DNA of 64,000 nt, taken from Epinephelus fuscoguttatus (lineage: Eukaryota > Chordata > Actinopteri > Perciformes > Serranidae). The stretch spans positions 36,432,284-36,496,283 of the forward strand of contig NC_064773.1 in the NCBI RefSeq assembly GCF_011397635.1. The letters are read 5' to 3'. The notes under the pieces were generated by a model that was not told where the DNA came from, did not search any database, and worked only from the letters and a program-made list of their open reading frames with translations. Made by a program: the position numbers and the translations under genes. Of the stretch, positions 33,301-43,422 are shown piece after piece (within the stretch, counting starts at the first letter, position 1; the number at the start of each line of letters is the position of its first letter).

Positions 33301-35776
33301 TTTGCTATGCTCCAAACAAAACCAGGATGCTGGTATGGCTACGCATCAGTGTGGACTGAAGATGTTAGATTCAGGTGGATACGTTGGTCTCCACACACTT
33401 GTTAGGGAAAATCAAATCCCCTCCTCCACAGAAATCACTATTTTACTGGACTGCTTCTTCATTTAGTTGATTTTCACGTTACTTCATTTACATTACCAAG
33501 CGGGGACAACTTCCGCCTTTCTGCTCCAACACTGACTGACAGCTGACTCCACTCATTCACACTCACCACTGCCCCAGGGCCGCTACCATATGCTATTTAC
33601 AGAGATAGCACTGGCGATCTGAACTGGTCAGTGGCGAAAAAGCACTTTTATACTGGACGCATTTGCCCCCATTACCGTTTTGCCTCGTTTCACGGCTCAA
33701 TACCGAACCAATTTTAGAGCGAGTGGTACCCATGAATCATACGCACACATACACATGGGGAAATAGAGCCAAGGTTGAAAAATACCTAAGTTGTCCTTTA
33801 ACAGCCATACGGCCATCATAAGAAACATCTGACATAAACCCTGTAGCCAACTGGTGTTATACAGCTGTGGCCACTTGAACCTTAGTTTGTGTCTCACCTC
33901 TCTGAACTTCTGCAGGTAAAGCTTCAGTGGTTCCACGTACATGTCGAAGCCCAGCGTTGACATGGCGAACAGAATGTCCTCCCCGTTGATGGTCTTCCTC
34001 TTCTCCTGATGGCAGCGCTCGCTAGCCTCTGATGTGATGAAGCTGATGAACTCGCTCACACACTCCTGCACGCACTCCTTGGCATCTTTTGCAATCTGTG
34101 GAAAACAGAAATAAATTATGAACAAGTGTTTCTGACAGATGTGGTAGAAAGAGCGCACATCAGCCCGGCAACAAAGAAAAATCCTTCTGAAGCCCCACAG
34201 ACAAAGTGCTTCCATTTTGCCTGACCAAACAACTTTTGAATGTAAATGTGCACTAAACACGGGTGATTGTCTACACTTGACATGCTACTGTGTTGTGCTA
34301 TGAAGTGCTGGAATTTGTTATTTACATGACAACACCTGAATGCAACACAAGTGGCGCTCCAATTGAGTGTGTGTACAGTGCTACGCTGCTGTGCGAACGG
34401 CGTGTTGACTGTGTGTGTTTGACTGTGCGTAATAGCAGTCTTTTGATGATCATTTACACACTGTCCATAACAATAACTATGTCAGGTAACAAACTGCGTC
34501 AGGTTCGGGCCGGGCTCAGTTATAATTATTAATAATAATAACAATAATAATAATAATAATAATAATGATGATAATAATACATTTTTTAATGGCACCTTTC
34601 TCACACAACAGTGAAACCATAAGAAATACACAATATGACTGAAAAACAGATTAAAATTAAAATTAAAATTAGCATATTGTTCAGTGTTTGTTGCTTTGGT
34701 GCAGCCTTTACCTGGGTTACCTGAATGAATGGTATTTCATTCAGTGTTTATTTTCATCATCTGTACATCTTAGGCTTCATTAACATAAAACTCTTTTGTG
34801 CTTTTTGCTCCCAAGGCTTTTGATGCACCTGCAGTGGTGTGGTGAGTACAGTTGTCAAATTTTTTGCACCGCTGTCTGTCTCTCCTCTGCCTGCGGAAAA
34901 ACACCATGCAGCAAACATGCACGAGATATTCACACTGAGCTGAAATAATTTTGGTAAAAGCTTTACGAGTAATGACACCTGTGTGACAGCTAGCTCAATA
35001 CAGTAGATCCTGATCAGTTAAAAAAATGCCTTGATTGGCCCGATCCCAATCTTTGAGATCTGCTACTTGTTCACTGGTGGGATGGTGTGAAACTATTGGC
35101 AGGATTGTACATGCACGTATATGAATGAATGTGCTTCCTTGTGTGCATACACAAGGAAACAAAATGGGGACCCAATAATAGAAAAAGTGCTCTGTAGAGC
35201 TACTGGGGTCAAAAACTTTACAGGAAACCTTTAAATCTGAGCAAAAAGCATGTACATACAACCAAAATTTTGGGACATAACAACTAGTTTGGAAGCCAAT
35301 CATGGTCCAGTATGTTGTAAACACGTTTATCAGCCTTGCAGTGTGGCACTAATTACCCTGTCACACTAAACGTAATGCAAAAAAAGAAAACAAAGATTCC
35401 CGGGGCTCTCGCTCTCTCTCTCTCTCGCTCTCTCTCTCACCTTTCCAGTCTGAGGAACAGCATTCTTCATAATGCGAGCCACGTTGGCAATTGGAAGATA
35501 GATGTCCTGCTCCCTGAAGTTCTCTTTGATACCACTGTCATCATGGTCATTCAGATTCTCCTCTCCATCATCTACAGAAAACAAACAGACAGAATCAACA
35601 CTTTGTGACCTGAGCAAAAAAAAACAAACAAAAAACTGTCAGCTGTCTTTTTTTGATGGTCTACACTTTGGCTGCTCCTCACCATCTTGAGATTGGAGAA
35701 CGTAGTGACCAGATGCCATGTACTCTCCGGTGATGCCCAGCTGGGAGGCATCGGTGGTCGAGCTGTCTCCGTCCAT
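27322..35776 (-). CDS. nfyb: Nuclear transcription factor Y subunit beta (NF-YB), seven-exon gene
   Basis: NF-YB is the histone-fold subunit that pairs with NF-YC, recruits NF-YA and binds CCAAT boxes in the nucleus. Coding exons on the minus strand: 35776-35683 (start [20 protein letters not shown]), 35571-35441, 34095-33898, 27783-27705, 27563-27484 and 27354-27322 ([10 protein letters not shown], stop). All junctions have GT...AG, and phases join to a 204-residue protein, against 207 in human. The histone fold spans about residues 51-141, with [35 protein letters not shown] and [17 protein letters not shown]. The C-terminal tail has [20 protein letters not shown]. Intron 4 (6.1 kb) holds Tc1, hAT and L2 insertions. 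The ATG begins directly at an acceptor, so the 5' UTR lies in an upstream exon. No frame damage is seen; the gene looks functional. Confidence 0.97.
27784..28867 (-). other. nfyb intron 4, repeat-free part
   Basis: No gene. At 28520-28730 a degenerate duplication is visible: 'ttcaggcaggaggcgaaagc' and a related 'ttcagtaaggagacaaaagc' about 126 bp apart, each followed by gaagc-rich sequence. Nothing else was recognised. Confidence 0.4.
28868..30478 (-). mobile_element. Tc1-family transposon, copy 1
   Basis: A complete element between TA dinucleotides (28866-28867 and 30479-30480). Terminal inverted repeats start CAGTACAGGCCAAAAGTTTG and extend about 265 bp on each side, running into the last transposase codons. 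The transposase frame is on the minus strand. The element lies in nfyb intron 4 with its transposase in the same sense as nfyb. A second copy is at 41594-43182. Confidence 0.95.
29031..30067 (-). pseudogene. Tc1 transposase, copy 1, frameshifted
   Basis: The frame starts [18 protein letters not shown] at 30067. A paired-like helix-turn-helix DNA-binding region follows ([20 protein letters not shown]). A small deletion at about 29910 (GTH then GKEDQ instead of an EDRPRKGRPR-type hinge) shifts the frame, and a nonsense codon lies near 29680. The catalytic half (29627-29031) is open with all three DDE-type acidic blocks: [23 protein letters not shown] and [16 protein letters not shown], ending GGYFEETRI. 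Such a transposase cuts and pastes the element at TA sites. Damage here lies mainly in the DNA-binding half. Confidence 0.93.
30541..30675 (+). repeat. L2-type LINE 3' tail
   Basis: A short 5'-truncated copy in plus orientation in nfyb intron 4, opposite to the gene: gggttttttggggggagttt through gggctttataaataaaactg. Confidence 0.83.
30981..31904 (-). mobile_element. hAT element remnant with BED-finger ORF
   Basis: The termini are inverted: CAGGGCTGTAC at 30981 and GTACAGCCCTG at 31894-31904. The flanks share gtattt, compatible with a decayed 8-bp duplication. Contains the BED-type zinc finger fragment at 31346-31543. The catalytic part is deleted. Confidence 0.75.
31346..31543 (-). pseudogene. 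BED-type zinc finger of a hAT transposase (ZBED-like), fragment
   Basis: A 65-codon frame with [10 protein letters not shown] (the W/F aromatic pair of the BED domain), [20 protein letters not shown] (first Cys pair and linker) and HLR (first His). The final His lies beyond, where the similarity fades into [13 protein letters not shown] fingers bind DNA at the N-terminus of hAT transposases. No core follows, so this is a dead leftover in nfyb intron 4. Confidence 0.8.
31905..33897 (-). other. nfyb intron 4, left of exon 4; no further genes
   Basis: I see only an (AAT)n run at 32536-32557 and scattered low-complexity DNA. Short frames here have no domain or splice context. Small stretches (for example around 33120 and 33640) look like old hAT-type debris but without clear ends. 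Confidence 0.5.
34516..34578 (+). repeat. (AAT)n microsatellite
   Basis: Imperfect AAT/AAC/GAT trinucleotide run in nfyb intron 3. Confidence 0.85.
35408..35440 (-). repeat. (GA)n tract at the nfyb exon 3 splice donor
   Basis: On the transcribed strand the donor reads AAAG|GTGAGAGAGAGAG, so the 5' splice site is the first unit of a GA microsatellite with two GC interruptions. Confidence 0.85.
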
Positions 35777-37198
35777 CTGCAACAAACATGCACATCTTAT
35801 TCAACATCTGAAGCTTTTGCAATATACCTTCAAAGTCTAAAATGCACCAAATATCTCAAAGTCACTCCAATGAAAGTTTGACTCAAGAGTATTTACAAGC
35901 CTGTTGCTCACACATGCGCGCGGACGATCTTTGGATTTCAATGACAGTCTGTTTTATTAAACTCAGGGCTTTAAAATGAAATAAATCATGACAGCTTGTG
36001 GGGTTTTTTTTCTCTGTAGCTTCCCTGTGGATTTAACACTCTGACAGGCTGACCTGTAACATCACTTGTGGGTGGATGACAAGCTACTCCCACGCAGATA
36101 AAATGCAAAAAAAAAAAAAAAAACATGTTTTTTTTTTCCCAAACTGAGGAAAATGCAAATCAGATTTCCTCAATCCCTCATCTGACCTCAATTTCTGACT
36201 TTAATCCAGCGCTGTTTCTTGCTGTCTATACAGTATACTGTTATCATAAGGAAGCTTTTTTTTTTTTTTAATGTAATAATTTAAGAGATGCTTTAGCAAT
36301 CCTGTTGACCTGCCCTCATGGGTTGGGTAGGGTTTTGGTGTTTTGGGCATCAATGTAAACCAAGCCAATATCTTCTTCTTGTCTTTAATAAACAAAATAG
36401 GCCTATATCTGTTTGACACATGAAACAAATATTTTTCTTTTACTCAGTCAAACCCCACAAAGAAACCATAAAACCCATAAAACAGGTCCCTAAACACCAA
36501 AATGAAATTGTTTTTACCTGGTTTCTGTAGAACAAAATTATTATACTCAATTTTCAAAAATACAAATACAACAGTAATCAGTTTCAAGAAAGTATATATT
36601 TTTTCCACCAAAGAAAAATGTTCCGCTCCGTCAGTTCAATCCAGTTCAAACGAAAAACTCCACTCCAGGATTTCCAAATAACACACAGTTCACAGTTCAA
36701 TTCAGTTCAATCCACACAGTTTGCTAAACAAAACAAATCCATCCCAGGTTTTCCGCAACCAAGGAGGTAAAGAAAATCCACTGTTGGCTCTGACTCAGTC
36801 CAGTTTCAAAACAATAAATCAACCGGCCCGAATGTTCCAAGTAAGGAATAATGAAACGGAAAGTAACGTTCGCTCCTAGCTGCGTTGTTCATCCTGTCAC
36901 CTTGTTTGCTGGGAGTTCATTAGCCTATTTTGTTCTAGTTTTGTACTTTGGTGATCGTACATCATTGTTAGCTGTTGTCCATAGGGCTCTAGTTAAGCTA
37001 ATGTTAACTTCTGGAGCTTAGCTTCATTAATTTATCTGTAATCTCAGAGATAACAAAGGTTGGCAAACGTTATGCTGAATGATTCAGTGTAAATACTGTA
37101 GCACCAAACTAACAGAGAGACACTGTTGGTAAAGATGGTAAAAAGGCTGTTATCCTTTTCTCATATTCTGAGCCAAAAACCTTAACTTCAGTGGGACT
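35777..37198 (-). other. nfyb intron 1, exon-proximal part
   Basis: No genes. There are A- and T-runs at 36104-36140 and 36257-36270, and several repeats of ttcagttcaatccag-like sequence at 36640-36720. Confidence 0.45.
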
Positions 37199-37453
37199 TT
37201 AACTTGTTGTCTTTGATGGCGACCGCAACGAGATGCGGTTCACAAGCGTACACTGTGACCTGTAAATTTTGACTTGTAATTTAAGCTTTTCATCGACGTT
37301 CTCAACAATAAAGTGATGAATATATCCCTCAAATGAGTAGTTTAGGCCTTTCTGGTTACTTCTCAATGACATCTGATCATTGTGTCCCCAGAAATCATCA
37401 ACTGCCTCCTGTGAAATGCCGTGTACTGTGACACCTGCCATAGTGCCGGTCAC
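37199..37453 (-). pseudogene. Possible exon of a SWIM/YqaJ-type transposon protein
   Basis: An 84-codon frame with a stretch YSFEGYIHHFIVENVDEKLK followed by LQVKIYRSQC. In fish mobile-element proteins that carry a SWIM zinc finger and a YqaJ-like nuclease, a similar E-GYI-H ... YRS block precedes the CxC SWIM motif. The zinc ligands are not present here; the frame may have been spliced near IYRSQC. It sits in nfyb intron 1 with no other part of such an element nearby. The assignment rests on my recollection of this block and is weak. Confidence 0.3.
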
Positions 37454-37828
37454 TGAATGTTAATAGTTTGTCCGAGTGAGTGGAGGGGGGCATGGCTTAG
37501 CCATAGGTCAATTGTTACCTGCAAACCAATTTTAAAAGGCCCTCAGCATGTCTTTCAAAATAACAGACTGTATTAAAAACATGGACAACAGACAGCTCCC
37601 CAAAAGTGAAGCCAAAAAAATCTAATGACAGATGGTAAACAAGAAAATAAATGGTTCCCTGACAGCACACTAGGAATGCATGATGCACAATATGCGATAA
37701 ATATAACAACTTATTTGGCTGATATCTGATATTTCCATTTTTTTCCTACCTAGTTTTAGTGATCACCAAGTCTCTTCTGTAGAGGAATTAACATTATATT
37801 GTGCATGCATAGAAATAAAGTTTCTTAA

Positions 37829-38431
37829 TGCTTCTGCGTACACTCGATGCAACGCGAATGCTGTTGCTCCGGAGTTGCTGTGTGCCTGCCATAGTTCTGC
37901 GTCCTGTTGGTCTATGTCGCTATGCAATTCCCCAGCAAAGCGCTTGGGGGCACGGTGTTCTTTTATATACCAACCTAGACTCTGCGACGTCTATGGTCAT
38001 TGCTCATTCATTGTTTGTTTATCTTCCGGCTTTGCTCTAGTCACAGTGAAGATGGCGACCGAGAGAGAAAGACTGTTGCTGAAGCTCGAAATGATCGACA
38101 TTGAACAACAAATGGTCTTTATTACAAATGTTACGATGACGACGACAACGAAGAGAGGCGACTGCGCTGATGGTCTGTAATGGCAGTGTTGTGGTATTGC
38201 AGCAGGAAGTGAAACCTTGCGAAATGCCGGAAATTATGTAGTTTGAAGGACCAATCATAGCTCCTGCGGTCTGTGTTGCGTCCCTCTGCGACCGACGCAG
38301 ACATGACATGCTCGTCCAAAAAATTGTAACCACGCATTACAATTTTTTGGAGGTGCATGGTGTCTCTTAGTCGGTCGCAGAGGGACGCAACACCTCCGCA
38401 AAGCCCTCTGCGTTGTAGGTATGCAGAAGCA
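37829..38431 (+). mobile_element. PIF/Harbinger-type MITE keeping a transposase first exon
   Basis: Flanked by TAA on both sides (37826-37828 and 38432-38434), the 3-bp target typical of PIF/Harbinger. The termini are inverted: TGCTTCTGCGTAC on the left and its near complement GTATGCAGAAGCA on the right. Inside, 38052-38110 starts ATGGCGACCGAGAGAGAAAG, matching the first exon of the larger Harbinger relic at 53040. The right portion (38273-38400) forms an imperfect hairpin with arms gcgtccctctgcgaccga and tcggtcgcagagggacgc. It is a deletion derivative without a catalytic domain, in nfyb intron 1. Confidence 0.8.
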
Positions 38432-39680
38432 TAAACCTTGCTTTATTGCAATGGCCCACCAGCAAATGGAGACATGAAATACAGTGCTTTTCATTGTATG
38501 TAATATTCATTCATTGTGCAAAACAAAAAAAGCATGTTGGCCAATTATGATAATGTACCAATATTATCAGTCATCCCTACTTATTTACTAAGTTACATGA
38601 ATGCAGCTGTCACAATAAATGTCCCGCTGAGGCCCATTCAACCTTTAAGACTTTATATGGAAAACAAAAAAAAGAATCACTGAATGTTTGTATTAAACGG
38701 CTGAACCTGATTCAACTGGCACAATTCTGAGTCTGGTACAATCGTAGTGTTTTCATAGACAGATGGTGAACAAGCAAACAAATGGTTCCCTGACAGCAGA
38801 CATTTTCTGCTAGATAGCAGACATGGCCACAGCAAAAAGCCAAGACTGAGGGCTGCCTCTTGCAGGAGTGGTGGAAAGTTTAATACTTTTGCACTGGATG
38901 CAATGAAGATGAAACGGTTCCATTTGTTCTATTTGTATGTGGTTTTTGTAAATAACCCATGGGATAAAAGAAGCAGCTGACCCCCAGGTATTTTCACAAT
39001 ATCTTAACTGCCCCCCCCCAAACGATACGATTAAAACGTATAAATGTCGGAACTGGGCAAGTTTTGTAACGAACCAAATGTGTGTTTTGCTGCGTCTGTG
39101 TGTATTCACGTAAGAAACTAACGTTTGCTATTCATTTGCTCACTGACTTGTCGGAAAAACGGCTCTGGTGTTGTGCCAGATATTGCATTCAGATAATTCG
39201 CGTTAATATTACACGTTTCAATTTTAAAGACTACGACTGGCTGCGTAGCTAATTTTAGAGGACGTAAATATTTTCAGAGGTTGACAACAAGTGCTGCCAA
39301 ATATATTGCCATATATATTCTGAACAGAAATTTGGCGATATGGGATTGCGAGCTAGCGTTAGTCCTGTTAGTGCAGTCAGCACTATAATTTAAATGATAA
39401 ACGGTGCCAGTTAAACAGTGAATCCACGACGAAGCCAGTTAAACGTTACGTTAGCAACACGTTAACGTTAAATATATTGATGTGTTTAGCTTTCGTAGCT
39501 ATCTAGCACACTTAAGCCGCGGGTGAGATATTTAGCTGACGTTAGCTCGTGACAACCCACGAATGGAGCTAGCTAGCTAGCTACTCATTAGTTGTATTAC
39601 AACCAGCAAGCCAGTTTGCTGCTCGTAATACAACTACTGAGTTGAGGATAATGAAAAGAGGCTGTCCAGCGGGCTGTTAC
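38432..39680 (-). other. nfyb intron 1, remainder
   Basis: No gene or clear repeat, apart from a C-run at 39011-39018 and a gctagctagctagc run near 39571. Confidence 0.45.
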
Positions 39681-39930
39681 CTTCTGTAGTTAACCTATTC
39701 AGGTACACAGCATCCCTTGAATACATTTTCATTTTAAGTCCACTGCAGCTGGCGCCAGCACGGACAGCGTTGGCCTGTTCTTTGTCGTGCAGAGCGGAGC
39801 AAGACGTGACCGGGGCCGAAATGTTGAATAGTCGTTTGTAAAGTTTCGTCCGCTGGATACTTCCTGATAAGCAGCCCTCATTCACTCAGACAACAAATAA
39901 AAAAATCAGACAGAGACGGACATTTCCATT
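39681..39930 (-). other. nfyb: Probable non-coding first exon of nfyb
   Basis: On the minus strand the sequence ends at a good donor (CTACAGAAG|GTAACAG) at 39681 and is fairly GC-rich, 3.9 kb upstream of the ATG exon. Vertebrate NFYB genes have a non-coding first exon. A CCAAT box lies just upstream. The transcription start is not determined; 39930 is approximate. Confidence 0.45.
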
Positions 39931-39958
39931 CGAGCTAACGAGAAATCGGTTAGCAATC

Positions 39959-39963
39959 ATTGG
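39959..39963 (-). promoter_or_regulatory. CCAAT box upstream of the nfyb leader exon
   Basis: ATTGG on the plus strand is CCAAT for the minus-strand gene, in the context GGCCAATGATTG, close to the NF-Y consensus core. Its position just upstream of the presumed first exon fits a promoter element that NF-Y itself would bind. Confidence 0.4.
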
Positions 39964-40765
39964 CCGGAGCCAGGCACAAACCTGCAATGAAGCCCTGGTT
40001 GGTTACCTTCCTGAGACGGCTGTTTGGTTGGACAGAAAATGGCTGCGAAAGGACCAGTCCCAGCGCGCAGCCGCGGCTGCACTACCGCCACTGGCCGGTA
40101 GATGGCCTTGCTGCCTTCAGGGACTCTTCGCAAGCTCCAACCTCACAGGTTTAATGTAAATTCAGCAGTGGAAACATCATGTAGTAGTTACTGTGAAATT
40201 GTAAACTGGGTCAACCGAATGTGGTATACGATTTTAAGTGTTTCTAGAATGTGTATTTTAGCTGCTTTAGCGTAGTAATTCAGGCGAGATACAGGGTAAC
40301 TGAAGTCTGAAACGACAGAGTGAGAAGAATATACACTTGCAATTTGCACTTTAAGTGCTACGTTGTCGGTCGTCAATGCAACACAATTCCTACATTTATG
40401 GTTACACGGGAACGCATCTCGTCTAGCCGGCAGGTTTCCACCCTGCCTCTGCTGCCATTTCACAAACGTTTCCTTGAACACAGAGACACGTTAAGGGCGC
40501 CTGAACTGCTGCACTGAAGGACCGAATATCTACAGAAAGCTTATTTAGGACTACTTAGAGCCTTTTAAGTTCAATGAAGCGAGTTATATGTATAAAACGG
40601 TTCAGAGAAGTGTTGCCATTTCAACTCAGCCATTTTTGACATAAAGGTAACGTTAGGCTGTGCTATCCTGAACAGCCTCTGCTGACAACAAAGGACAGTT
40701 TATTGACAAATGTATTACATCTATAGGTTTCAGACGGTTTATTGTGTGTACTTGCTGTGTTTTAA
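39964..40765. other. No gene recognised beyond the nfyb promoter
   Basis: CpG-containing sequence to about 40140, then ordinary A/T-rich DNA. A short frame from 40038 (MAAKGPVPARS) closes after 20 codons and is not supported. Confidence 0.4.
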
Positions 40766-41276
40766 AGGGCCAGTGTGTAAAATGGGTTGAAAACAGTGAC
40801 ATCAATGGTCAAATTCTAGATTGCAGGGCTCACTCACTCACCCCTCCCGTCGGGTATATGACGGTGGCCTCGTAGGGACAAAAAGCCTTGCGCACGAGTT
40901 TTTCAGGAGTAGGTCTATCTAGCAACGAGGTGAATGTTTATTTAGAAATCTAAGCCATGTTACGATATTGTAATGAATCCCTCACGAGCAGGAGACCAGA
41001 GGAGCGTTCGGGAAAAAGGCCAGTTTATTTGAGCACTCCAGAAACTCCGGTAACACTCCAGGGGGTAAAAGACTCCGTCCCAAACTCTGACTCTTCTGGC
41101 GTAACACACACGCTCCATAACTTTACACACATACTCGTTTACCATGCCGAGTGGGGACCCCCCTCCCCTCTCTGCTCCACCAACCTCAAGCCCGCACACT
41201 GACTGACAGCGTAGCCGGTAAACAGAGCTCAGCTGTTTATTTAGCCTAGCGATCTCTCCGGACTATAGTAGCTGCA

Positions 41277-41547
41277 ATGGACGACTTTGAACGCGATTTT
41301 GAAGAGTTTCTTGTAGCGGACACAGACCCAGAGCCATACCTGTTTGAGCTGGAGCATACAGATGAGGAACTCCATGTGTTTGATGCTGAGCGGGCGAGAA
41401 GAGAGGCTAAATGCACAGAATGGGATTCGGTGCTACTGCTACCATCGCTGGGGAGATATATCATCAGGAGGAAAAGCGCTGCAGAGAGTGCATCACAAGG
41501 AGTGAAGTTGCATCTTCTTTTCCTCGCAGATGACGGTTCGGGTTCAT

Positions 41548-41575
<28 letters not shown>
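41277..41575 (+). CDS. Small acidic protein of the TTAA element, copy A
   Basis: The frame starts MDDFERDFEEFLVADTDPEP and continues PYLFELEHTDEELHVFDAER, ARREAKCTEW, LLPSLGRYIIRRKSAAESAS and LLFLADDGSGS, then runs into (TC)n and (TA)n. It is conserved with the inverted copy B almost residue for residue. The PYLFE...TDEEL...acidic helix layout resembles the N-terminus of fish transposon-encoded proteins often annotated P2X7-like, whose C-terminal half is a Cys-rich W-C-x-C module. That is from memory. No such module follows here: the frame is cut by microsatellite and Tc1. Function unknown. Confidence 0.55.
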
Positions 41576-41588
<13 letters not shown>

Positions 41589-41593
41589 GTATA

Positions 41594-43182
41594 CAGTACA
41601 GGCCAAAAGTTTGGACACACCTTCTCATTCAATGCATTGTAGATTCTCACTGAAGGCATCAAAACTATGAATGAACACGTGGAGTTATGTACTTAACAAA
41701 AAAAGGTGAAATAACTGAAAACATGTTTTATATTCTAGTTTCTTCAAAATAGCCACCCTTTGCTCTGATTACTGCTTCTTTTGGCATTCTCTCGATGAGC
41801 TTCAAGAGGTAATTGAAATGGTTTTCCAACAGTCTTGAAGAAGTTCCCAGAGGTGTTTAGCACTTGTTGGCCCCTTTGCCTTCACTCTGCGGTCCAGCTC
41901 ACCCCAAACCATCTCGATTGGGTTCAGGTCCAGTGACTGTGGAGGCCAGGTCATCTGCTGCAGCACTCCATCACTCTCCTTCTTGGTCAAATAGCCCTTA
42001 CACAGCCTGGAGGTGTGTTTGGGGTCATTGTCCTGTTGAAAAATAAATGATCGTCCAACTAAACGCAAACCGGATGGGATGGCATGTCGCTGCAGGATGC
42101 TGTGGTAGCCATGCTGGTTCAGTGTGCCTTCAATTTTGAATAAATCCCCAACAGTGTCACCAGCAAAACACCCCCACACCATCACACCTCCTCCTCCATG
42201 CTTCACAGTGGGAACCAGGCATGTGGAATCCATCCGTTCACCTTTTCTGCGTCTCACAAAGACACGCGGTTGGAACCAAAGATCTCAAATTTGGACTCAT
42301 CAGACCAAAGCACAGATTTCCACTGGTCTAATGTCCATTCCTTGTGTTTCTTGGCCCAAACAAATCTCTTCTGCTTGTTGCCTCTCCTTAGCAGTGGTTT
42401 CCTAGCAGCTATTTGACCATGAAGGCCTGATTCGCGCAGTCTCCTCTTAACAGTTGTTCTAGAGATGGGTCTGCTGCTAGAACTCTGTGTGGCATTCATC
42501 TGGTCTCTGATCTGAGCTGCTGTTAACTTGCAATTTCTGAGGCTGGGGACTCGGATGAACTTATCCTCAGAAGCAGAGGTGACTCTTGGTCTTCCTTTCC
42601 TGGGTCGGTCCTCATGTGTGCCAGTTTCGTTGTAGCGCTTGATGGTTTTTGTGACTCCATTTGGGGACACATTTAAAGTTTTTGCAATTTTCCGGACTGA
42701 CTGACCTTCATTTCTTAAAGTAATGATGGCCACTTGTTTTTCTTTAGTTAGCTGATTGGTTCTTGCCATAATATGAATTTTAACAGTTGTCCAATAGGGC
42801 TGTCGGCTGTGTATTAACCTGACTTCTGCACAACACAACTGATGGTCCCAACCCCATTGCTAAAGCAAGAAATTCCACTAATTAATCCTGATAAGGCACA
42901 CCTGTGAAGTGGAAACCATTTCAGGTGACTACCTCTTGAAGCTCATCAAGAGAATGCCAAGAGTGTGCAAAGCAGTAATCAGAGCAAAGGGTGGCTATTT
43001 TGAAGAAACTAGAATATAAAACATGTTTTCAGTTATTTCACCTTTTTTTGTTAAGTACATAACTCCACATGTGTTCATTCATAGTTTTGATGCTTTCAGT
43101 GAGAATCTACAATGTAAATAGTCATGAAAATAAAGAAAACGCATTGAATGAGAAGGTGTGTCCAAACTTTTGGCCTGTACTG
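41594..43182 (-). mobile_element. Tc1-family transposon, copy 2
   Basis: Same family as 28868-30478, with identical terminal CAGTACAGGCCAAAAGTTTG, between TA sites (41592-41593 and 43183-43184). It is slightly shorter because of small deletions, including part of the left inverted repeat. It inserted in the microsatellite end of TTAA element copy A. Confidence 0.95.
41802..42769 (-). pseudogene. Tc1 transposase, copy 2, frameshifted
   Basis: Starts [18 protein letters not shown] at 42769 and is open through the DNA-binding half, the GRPR hinge ([19 protein letters not shown]) and the first catalytic block [14 protein letters not shown] single-base deletion near 42267 (gacacgcgg where copy 1 has gacacggcgg) shifts the frame. 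The rest (from 42257) has [12 protein letters not shown] and [16 protein letters not shown], with D to G beside the catalytic Glu. It ends early (KTISITS) through a small deletion near 41813. Copies 1 and 2 carry different lesions. Confidence 0.93.
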
Positions 43183-43196
43183 TATATATATATATG

Positions 43197-43275
<79 letters not shown>
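43183..43275. repeat. (TA)n microsatellite
   Basis: Almost pure TA of about 90 bp beside the Tc1 right end. The frames of YI repeats on both strands are artefacts of this run. Confidence 0.95.
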
Positions 43276-43278
<3 letters not shown>

Positions 43279-43422
43279 CATAATTATAAGGCTACGAAAA
43301 CCAAACGAATTTTATTTTATAGCGATTATACGCTTGTATAAACATATTAATGGGTAGAATATTCAGATTCAGATTCAGATTTGACAATAAATCATGCCAA
43401 ATATTACACACTGGCCCTTTAA

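Larger units (their letters stand above)
40766..43418 (+). mobile_element. TTAA-target DNA element, copy A, split by a Tc1
   Basis: Between TTAA sites (40762-40765 and 43419-43422). It begins AGGGCCAGTGTGTAA and ends TTACACACTGGCCCT. Minus the Tc1 (41594-43182) and the following (TA)n, about 1 kb remains, closely matching copy B at 47466-48648 in the opposite orientation. TTAA target and AGGG termini suggest Kolobok- or piggyBac-like mobilisation. It encodes a small acidic protein at 41277. Confidence 0.85.

Noticed and set aside
33206..33466. 86-codon plus-strand frame starting [11 protein letters not shown]
   Set aside because: Lies in nfyb intron 4 on the opposite strand with no splice support or known domain. 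It could be an old transposon exon, but I cannot name one.
39960..40154. 64-codon plus-strand frame beside the nfyb promoter as a divergent gene
   Set aside because: No domain, no convincing splice donor, and the frame lies in CpG-rich DNA where long frames arise easily. The start has no supporting context.
43069..43357. Frames of YI repeats on both strands
   Set aside because: Direct translation of a (TA)n run; not coding.
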